64,000 bases of DNA, taken from contig CM075938.1 of assembly GCA_038030265.1 (NCBI GenBank), positions 48,105,189 to 48,169,188 of the forward strand, read 5' to 3'. The position numbers and the translations under genes are program-made. Under the pieces are notes generated by a model, which did no database searches, was not told the origin of the DNA, and saw only the letters and a list, made by a program, of their open reading frames with translations. This document shows, piece by piece, positions 56,130-64,000 of this stretch. This stretch comes from Corythucha ciliata (lineage: Eukaryota > Arthropoda > Insecta > Hemiptera > Tingidae). The stretch's first letter is position 1. Each line of letters starts with the position of its first letter.

Positions 56130-56575
56130 AGTACTTTGTTTGGCTGGCGAGGCAAAGCCGAGTCGGCTAAATGAGTACGAGCTAGTGAAATGACTTATGC
56201 ACGATATTTTTCGCGCGACAAGTGAAATAATAGTATATTTCAATACAAGTGAGGGAAGTGGAGTTTTACCGGCGAGTTGTGTTTGGCTCACGAGGCGGGG
56301 CCGAGTGAGCTAAAAACAACGAGCAGAGTGAAAGCTTCTTCCTCACGAATTGTGGATACTATTTTTCACACAACCAACAGGTTTAATTGTCTTTCCTGCA
56401 AGTGTTCGGAGGCAAGGGTACGCAAATTGAATACAGAACCTTTTTCCCTTTCCTTCACTAGTGAGTGAAAACCTTCCTGGTTCCTGTTTCCTTCGCTTGC
56501 GAGGGGAAATGTGAAATTATATTGGCATTCCGCCTTACTTTCCTTCACTAGTGAGTGAAAAAAAAAATACATATA
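56130..56575. repeat. Cluster of paired gcgaggc and ttcactagtgagtgaa motifs
   Basis: Two copies of a ttggct(gg/ca)cgaggc...gccgagt word at 56,149 and 56,281, then two copies of ttccttcactagtgagtgaa at 56,450 and 56,542, the latter containing the palindrome ttcactagtgaa. Probably ends of a mobile element. Confidence 0.5.
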
Positions 56576-57640
56576 TAGGAAAGGTAAATCATTCCCCAGG
56601 CATGTTCTCCCTGTAGCGGATAATATTTTCGGTATTAACTTCGAAACAATTGGTCCTGGAATTTTGTAACTATTTTGTTAAGATTTCTCGTTCAATTTCC
56701 ATGCGAATTGACTACAACGTTGCCGACAACAAACCCCTTTTTACTTCCATGTTCCCTACGGTCATTTTTTTGCCATCTTGTATGTGTAGGTCAGAAGTGT
56801 TCGAGAAACAAAGTGCTAACTCTGAAAAGCTCGTACAATTTTTTGGCAGTCCAAAAACCGATATTTTTTAGCACTTCTTTTAGTTTCTTCTAAATATCCC
56901 AGAAAATGAGTTACTTTCCAGGAAAATCTTCACTCACAAAACTTGTTGAGCGATAAATTTCCAACAATTTTTGTATGTAAAGTAGTTTTCCACGATGAAT
57001 ATGGAACGGGCTACAGCCTTTCGAAATTGTTGTTCCAAAATGGTCAAAGGTCTTAAAACCACCTGTTTTCGACTAAGTATTGCATTTTGGACTGTTTTCT
57101 ATTTTTTGATTTTTTGGTATGAAAGAACGAAGACAAACAATTGAAGGAGGATTGAAAATTGAGTGACGATAGATGGTTATAGTAGTTGATGGATAAGGGT
57201 CGGTAATTGAAGATTAGTCGATGTGGACTGAGGGTTGATTATTGATTATGTGCGATGCAGAGTTTTGGATTTAAAGTTATGAAAATTTCGGTGTTTGAGG
57301 AATGAAGACTGCGGGATTTTTTGTTATCATGTATTTATGGCTGGCCTCTTTCCTTAGAAAAATACGAAATCCGTCGCATTTGCCTTTGGTCTGTGGGACA
57401 TGCTCGACAGTTCAGGCCTACGGATTTTGTTTTTCAAAATCTGCGACATGAAGGGATTTGAACCGTCGGTAAGTTTTCCCGAAGGCGAGGACTGCACGTG
57501 AGTGGGTAACGGCAGGCTAAAAACTCGCAGACTTGTCCTGTTGGAAAAACCCACGGTCTAAATCTGTTGTTCTTGCCTGTCATTCCCCAATCACGTGCAA
57601 GGTAGAAACCCGCAGGCCGGGCCCGACAGAAAAAATCCGC
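56576..57640. other. Unassigned
   Basis: No arrays until 57,640. Several frames of 60-73 codons, none supported. Confidence 0.3.
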
Positions 57641-58085
57641 GAGCCCGACCTGAGGTTCTGGTCTGTCAAAAAAATCCGTTCGTGTATGGCTTGCTAATGG
57701 CAGATTTCGTGAAAAAATCAGCAGATGTTGATAAAATTGCTAAGTAATTTGGGGATAACAGCGGATTTTGAGGAAAATGGCTGATTATGGAAAAATGACT
57801 GATTTTTGGAAAAATGGCTGATTTTTGGAAATATGGTTGATTTTAGGACAAATTGCTGATCTTAAGGAAACATTACTGACTTTCAGAAAAATAAATTATT
57901 TAAATAAAATACTTGGTTTTCAAAAAATTCCAGATTTTCGGGAAAGTGACAGATTTTTAGAAAAATGACAGATTTTGTTCGATAAGCCACTGATTTGTGT
58001 ATTGGAAAAATGGCGAACTTTGTACAGGGAACTGCTGATATAGAGCAAAAATTGACTGATTTTTCTGTGCAAGCCGCTGCCACTG
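57641..58085 (+). repeat. 18-19-bp minisatellite, 'ggctgatttttggaaaaat'
   Basis: Best units at 57,785-57,850 (gactgatttttggaaaaatg), degenerate on both sides. Confidence 0.75.
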
Positions 58086-58880
58086 ATGTGCTCTTATTCT
58101 CAATTTCAGCCGCTGACTTGACCAAAGCAACAACACTCGAGCACTTTTCTAACAGTTTCAGCTTTCAGCCATGAAGTTTCTTCCAATACCAACAATTTCT
58201 CTTTTTCTCAGTTCTTGCTATGGAGACGCCTCCACGAGCACTCAGCGCATCCTATTCCCCTAATAATTTCGGAGCAAAATTTGTCAAAAACGACGATTTT
58301 GTTTTTTTTTCTCGTAATTTTCGCTCTCTTGTATCTTGCTCTAAGTTGACCCAAATTACCTACGATGGTGATACCGGATCCGCCTGGAAATGGCAATCTC
58401 CCAAATCATTTTGAACGCTCCAAAACGCTGTTCGAAACCCCGGGAAACAGTGCTTATCAAAATATAAAAACAGCCGCTCAAAATTTGACTTCCCCTGACA
58501 ACGCTCTGGAAATTAGAATTGCACGTAAAGCAAAGCTATAATAACGACCACAGTCCAACCTCTACTCGATCCTTCCAGGCTCAAGGTCAAAGTTCGAAAT
58601 GAAGATGCAAAAAGTAGAAGTCAAAGTTCAAGTCAAAGGTCAAAGGTTAAAAGTTCGAAATTTGAGAATATAAAAATAAGTAGGGGCCATCAATCACTCA
58701 GAAAGTTCTACGCTAGCCCAGAACTCCCCTCGCGCTGTGGTATTTCCCCCCTCACCGTAAAAGCCCGACACATTCTATTCTCCTAATAATTCGGGACCAA
58801 AATTGGTCAAACACAACGATTTTCCCCCTTTTTCCCCGTCTTTTCACGGTGATTTTCGGTCTCTAGTACATATCAGGAGA
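58086..58880 (+). repeat. Few 30-bp units and a diverged ~110-bp direct duplication
   Basis: Plus units at 58,086-58,215; then about 58,240-58,345 (cctattcccctaataatt, caaaatttgtcaaaaacgac) is repeated, diverged, at about 58,760-58,875. A simple aaagttcaagtcaaaggtca repeat lies at 58,600-58,660. Confidence 0.5.
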
Positions 58881-59520
58881 ATATGATGTGCCAAAGAGCT
58901 CGGCTCCTGAGCAATAGTTTCTTAACATTACTGGCTTTGGCAGGTAGTTCCTGGCAAAGGCATCCCTTGGCTGTAGTTCGCGGGGCAGTCGACTGTGTGG
59001 ACAACGTGAGTGGCTCCTTATGCAAACGTGTGCAAATATGAGGCCAAAAACGGTGGGGCATTCCCTGATGTGTCGAGAAACCGTCAGAATAAACGGTTTT
59101 TGTTCATTTCAGATTCATTTTTCGCCAATAATTTAAATTTGTCTGCCTCATATTTTCTCACGCCCTTTGTTGCGTTCGTCAAATGAAATTGGATAAATAC
59201 TGTCAGATTTTTCCAACTTCTGCGTCATTGTTAAGATTCAAGTGGTTAAGCATTTTACCACGTTTGACTCTATATTAATCGAACATTTAGTTTTAAATTC
59301 AATGACGATACTATTGGCAGAACTGGAATTGCGAGAAAGAGAGTGAGTGGTTGAGTCACTACAGTGAGGGAGCGTGGCAAGAGAGTATAAGAGGGAAATC
59401 TTGAACCGGGTAAATTACTCAAAGATGAGACGTTGTATTCGTAACAATATTGTAAATAACTGTCTGGCCAAGGATGTTATTCGACGTTACAATAGAAAGT
59501 TTGTCTTCTAGTTCTTTTTG
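58881..59520. other. Repeat-free island
   Basis: No gene recognised. Purine-rich patch at about 59,330-59,400. Confidence 0.3.
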
Positions 59521-59775
59521 TCAAATGTCGAGTTTGATGGGCTCAAGTGTATGATGTTGACGCGATGTATCCCCGTGGAGCAAATGAACGTCCTGCCTGC
59601 TTGACAAGTTGACATTTAAACGCGTTCGAGATTCAGCGGCTATTTCAATTTCTCCACTTTGCTTCTTTGTCGAAGGCCAATTATTGATAAAATGTCGATC
59701 GGTGCCGGTTTGCACCGACAAAACGGAATAAGTATTCGCTTCAAAGATTTTAGCGACCCCTCCCCACCTCCCCTT
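59521..59775 (-). CDS. Weak candidate terminal exon
   Basis: A minus frame without ATG, open from about 59,775 to a TGA at 59,521, with balanced composition: KIFEANTYSVLSVQTGTD, then KKQSGEIEIAAESRTRLN and HTLEPIKLDI at the end. It lies in a repeat-free island. The candidate acceptor (tttgaag) lacks a pyrimidine tract and no partner exon was found. Confidence 0.25.
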   Translation of the reverse strand, partial: KGRWGGVAKIFEANTYSVLSVQTGTDRHFINNWPSTKKQSGEIEIAAESRTRLNVNLSSRQDVHLLHGDTSRQHHTLEPIKLDI

Positions 59776-60880
59776 TCATCAAAGCCTTCCCTTTACAATG
59801 AATCGGGAAGCCGCAGTTCTCGGTAATGAATGACTAGGAGAAGGGGGTATTTTCTATCGTGTGCCTGGTACTTGGAGGTTCAATCAATAATAATGCGTTA
59901 GTAAAGGAAACAAGGGTAGAATGTGAGAGTTTTGGGAGTCACTGCAGGGGTGGGGTTCTCCTTTTAAGTAGTGCTTTTATGCTTCTTTTTACTCTCAAAT
60001 AATTTTGAGTTATTCAGTAGGAAGAAATGTGATGTTAACGGTGAATCTCGGTCTCATGGATTTCGAGTGAATTGTTTTACAGTAAGTATTTTTCACATAA
60101 AAACAAAAAAAAAGTTGGTACAATATTCCAATAATATTCCTTCTTAAAAACAATATTCCTTCTTGATTACTAAGGAGACGGAACGAGAGTCGTGATTTTA
60201 GACTAATTACCCACAAGCTTTAAGTTTCTCTCGGGCAGTCATTTTCCAAGTAAATCATCAGTCTTTTTTTTTATGACTCAAATGCTATTGGTTCCGACAT
60301 TGGTATTTTTAATGAGAAAGCTATGACGTCAACGCTAGGAACGCACTCCATTCTGTGTCAGTTTTGAAAGGGATGAATTGTCATTAAATTTATAACAATC
60401 AAGAAGTGAGGTCATTCTAAAATGTGACGCTCAAGAAAACGTGTAGGAGAATCAGGATAGGAATGTAACGGAGAAAATTCGCAAAAACATTATTTGTAAA
60501 GAATTCTTTGTCTTGCTTTTGATTCTACAAAAGATCTCATCGCCACGGGTTTTTATTTTTATTCTTCGGCGTATTTCGTTTATGTGACAAAAATGCACTG
60601 TAATGTACGGTTGTGCGGAATTTCCTGAAGATTCAAATGAGCCCTTGAAGTCAAGATTGGTGCAGAAATATGGCGGTAATTTACGTAACGCGGAGTAGGC
60701 GAGGTACGATTGGAGGGGGGTCGAGGAAACACATGTACAACTCCCCCATAACTTTTTTCTTGTGGTAAATGATCTCTGTCATCGTTAACCGCCTTTTACA
60801 CAAGCAAGTTCTTTAAATCAAAGCATTCAAAGCCCCCTCCTTCAGGGCCGCAGTCGGGTGCGTTCGAAGCCCCTGGTCAG
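59776..60880. other. Repeat-free island
   Basis: No supported gene or array. Confidence 0.3.
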
Positions 60881-61515
60881 GAATAAAGGCGCGAATCGAC
60901 AGCTTAGCGATTTTTGGAGCGCATAATATTCATTATTGCCAATTTTAGAGCGTCAATAGCGAGTTTAGCTCATTTCAGAGTCTAAAATAGTTAATTTAGC
61001 CATTTTCAAGGCACAAATCAAGCGTCTGTTGTGCCATTTTGGGTGGGGCGCGAATAGTCCGCTAAGCCTAACAGGTGGGAAATGTCACTATGGCCATTTT
61101 TGAAGCGTGAATAGTCGATTTCGTTATTTCAAGTGCAGGAATCATCTGTTTGGGCATTTTCAAGGTATGAACCATCAGGTCAGCCGTTTTTAAGGCTCGT
61201 AGAGTCAGTTTGGCCCTTTTCAGAGTGCTGGAATTGCCCAGTTTGGCTATTTTTAGCGCGCAAGAATAGTCAAAACACAGCCATCTTGGAGCGAGAATAG
61301 TCATAGTTCAGCCGTTTTATGGGTGCTAAAACACTGTCAAGCCAAAGGCGCGAATTGTCAGTATTGGCAATTATTAGCACGAGCATGGTCGATTTTTCCT
61401 TTTTGGAGGCTGGAATAATGATAATGTTCAGGCTCTCATGATGGTATAATAGCCAGTTTGGCCAATTTTAGGCTGGGAATGGGCTCAATACCATTTTCAG
61501 TAAAGCAAAGCCCTC
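60881..61515 (+). repeat. ~32-bp minisatellite, 'gcgcgaatagtcagtttggccatttt'
   Basis: About 18 diverged units with gcgaatagtc, agtttggcc and attttcaagg blocks; a family not seen elsewhere in the window. Ends at ccctcccttgagccctagat ccgctcc boundary sequence. Confidence 0.8.
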
Positions 61516-61555
61516 ATTTTCTCAATCCCCTCCCTTGAGCCCTAGATCCGCTCCT

Positions 61556-63890
61556 AATTTTTACAAGGCGTTAAATTACGTAGTACAGATTTTTCTCAAT
61601 TTTATCCACGAAGTTGCCTCTAGAAACTCCAAAATTGAGACTTTCTCAATTGTACCCTCAAATTCCAACAACGAATGAGCGCCTTTTCTCAACTTTAGCC
61701 GCTGTTTCATTACATTTGTCGATACTAATCCGTAAATTAGTGGCTATCTCCAATTTAGCCGCGAATTAGGAAGTCATTTTTAGCCATTAATTAGCTATTT
61801 TCCACAATACCGGCTAAAAAAGCTGCCTCCAGTGACCACGAAATCACGTTCTCCCTATTTTAGCAACGAATCATCCTATTTTATCAATTTTAGCATTGAA
61901 AAGAGAACTAGCACTTTTTCTAAATGCTATACATGAAGTAGCGGTTTTCTTCAATTTTCCTCAATTTTAACTGCGAAATTAGCACTTATTTTAATTTTTA
62001 GCAACAAATTTGCAATTTTTTCAAATCTAGCCGGGAAATTTTTGCCAATGAGCGCTTTTTCTCAATTTTGCAGCACTTCTATAACATGCGCAATAATGAA
62101 TTGCCACTTTTTCTTTTATCCGCTAATTAGCGCTTATAATATCTCTTAATCAGCAATATGTCCATTTCGCCGCGAATTATAGTTCCACTTTTAGCTCTTT
62201 ACTTTAATAATGATATTCATGAAACAGCAACTTTCCTCAGTTTCAGCTGTGAAATAGCAATTTTTCTCTTGTTCAGCAGGCAATTAGCGGTCGCCGTGAA
62301 TAAGCACATTTCGTCAGCCACGAGTTAGCGAATTTTCTCAGTTATATCGTCAAATAGCGTTTTGTTTTCTTTTTCAATTTTTCGAGAGTTAGCGGGTTTT
62401 TTCAGTTGTTGTTCGCAGTTTTCCATGCATTAGCATTTTACTCAATTTCCGCTGCAAATAAGTGTTTTCTCAATTTTGTTTCTACAGCGACGAATGAGCG
62501 CTTTTTCACTTTTCTTATTTTTCACAGCACTCTAGCGATTTTTTTCATCATTACGTGAATTGCAGCGCTGTTGACCGCGGATAAGCGGATTTTCTGTTAT
62601 GTCGCAAGTTAGCATGTACGAGTATCTTTAATTTTAGCCGCGAATTAGCGGGTTTTCTCGGTTATGTCGCGAATTATTATTTTTTCAATCAATTTAAGCT
62701 CTTTATCGATTTTGTGTTAGTGAAAATGAGCCTTTAAAAAAAAAAAAAAAAAAAATCCGCAAATTAGCGCTTTCTCTTACTTTTGCTGCGGTTGCGCGTT
62801 TTCTCTCGATTTCATCTGTGAATGAGCGCTTTTCTCAATTTAGATGTGAATTATCACTTTTCCTCAATGTTATCCGCGAATTAACGATTCTCCATAATTG
62901 GAGCCACGATTTAGCACTTTTCAGCCGCAGATTAGCGATTTTTCTCAATTTTGCGGCGTCAGAAACTGCGAATTCACGTTTTCTCGATTTAAGCAACGAA
63001 TTAGCGCATTTTGTCAGTTTCAGCAGCGAATTAGCTGTTTTTGTCAATTTTATTCATGAATGGGCGCTTTTCCTTAATAACGCGGTATCTGCGAATTAGC
63101 GCTTTTCCTCAATGACGCGGTATCTGCGCATTGGCGCTATTCATAAATTTCAGCCGCAAATTAGAACTTTCTCTAATTTTTTGCAGGAAATTAGCGATTT
63201 TCTCAGATCTAGCCATGAAATAGGGCTGTCAATATCTGAATCTATAAATTACCTGTTTTTCTTAGTAACGTCGCGAATTATAAATAAATGTTAGTTGCAA
63301 ATTAGCGTTCTCAGCGAATTAGCGTTTCTCGCGCCTATATTAGCGTTTTTCTCAGTTTTAAGTAGGTGAATTAGTGATTGTTCTCGATGTTAACCGCGAA
63401 TTAACGACTTCCATCAATTTCAGCCGTGAATTACCAGTTATTCCCATTTTCAGCAACTGGTTAGCAATTTTTTCACATCTTGCCCTGAATTAGCGCTTTT
63501 TGTGAATGTCAGCCGGGAATTAGCGGTTTTCCTCAATCTTTTCTGCAATCCAGCGTTCTCTCTCAATTTCAGTTATGTGAACGACCCCTTTTTTAACATT
63601 TTTGATGCGATTTTATTGCATTTAGCAATGAATTGGCGCGTCTTTTTCAGTGCTATCCACGAATTAGGAACCCATTTTTTTACTCTTGACCATTAATCAG
63701 CTTTTTTTCTCTATTTTAGCCACGAGGACACCTCCAGAAACCACGAATTCACATTTTCTCAATTTTAGCAATGAATCAGAGTTAGTTTTTCGATTTTAGC
63801 AGTGAATTGGGACTTTTTGTTGGCATTTTTATACATGAGTGGGGGCTTTTTTTCAACGTTATCCGTGAATTGCAGACAGAGGCAAGCTGC
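61556..63890 (+). repeat. 30-bp array, plus orientation
   Basis: The longest plus array. A recurring 'gttgcctccagaaacc(a/g)cgaatt' spacer (61,610; 61,820; 63,725) marks higher-order organisation. An A-run lies at about 62,739. The 93-codon frame at 62,818-63,099 is a repeat by-product. Confidence 0.85.
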
Positions 63891-64000
63891 AACTGTTCTT
63901 TCTGTCGGGCTGTAGCCACTCAGCCAGCCTGTGTATTTTAAGAGCGCTGATAGCCACCTAAGACATTTTTAATGTGCGAATAGAAAGTTAATACTCCATT

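Noticed and set aside
57440..57510. tRNA-like word ggatttgaacc
   Set aside because: Resembles an inverted T-arm, but no matching anticodon, D-arm or acceptor stem could be folded around it.
62818..63099. 93-codon plus frame rich in NFS-REL-type repeats
   Set aside because: It lies entirely in a 30-bp array; a period divisible by three keeps frames open. The same applies to frames at 567-924, 18,323-18,652, 28,130-28,318, 36,988-37,230 and 48,237-48,440.

Overview
This is an arthropod nuclear genomic window, probably from an insect. The best evidence is a troponin C C-terminus ending in the arthropod-type [12 protein letters not shown], genes split by very short introns (about 48-110 nt) with GT-AG borders, a GPI-type Ly6 protein and a NIF3-family protein with a possible organelle leader. 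No bacterial or organellar gene organisation is present. The species cannot be fixed from sequence alone.

Genes occupy only a few kilobases. At 5.1-8.4 kb lie the last three exons of troponin C (+), an unrecognised 11-exon nuclear-type gene running toward it on the minus strand (CDS ends 48 bp apart), and a complete two-exon Ly6/uPAR gene upstream of it, also minus. At 25.0-26.3 kb is the 3' part of a minus-strand gene with two SH3 modules (possibly Dlish-like). At 49.9-51.2 kb is a complete five-exon NIF3L1 homologue (minus). Weaker candidate exons are at 16.5-17.1, 37.4, 42.7 and 59.6 kb. No pathway linking these genes is visible.

The rest is repeats. The dominant component is a degenerate 30-bp minisatellite (plus-strand consensus roughly cgaattagcg / ctttttctca / attttagccg) occurring as many blocks in both orientations. 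Several blocks share one left terminus (ACTGGCGGACCTACA) and one right domain, always with the same polarity, so these blocks are interiors of a dispersed element and not a local satellite; 27,541-29,545 looks like a complete copy. A second, 20-bp minisatellite (ttcctcataaaattgacaat) lies inside another composite element present twice (about 1.29-3.87 kb and 43.6-47.7 kb); in the second copy the middle is inverted and carries a truncated non-LTR retrotransposon. At least five further 19-34-bp minisatellite families, seven or more MITE/foldback elements, a 2-kb terminal-inverted-repeat element (20.8-22.8 kb) and a 1.2-kb direct duplication (12.5/15.3 kb) complete the window. Islands without visible repeats at 33.3-34.9, 37.3-39.4, 41.9-43.6, 51.4-52.7 and 59.0-60.9 kb are where further exons or regulatory DNA would be expected.
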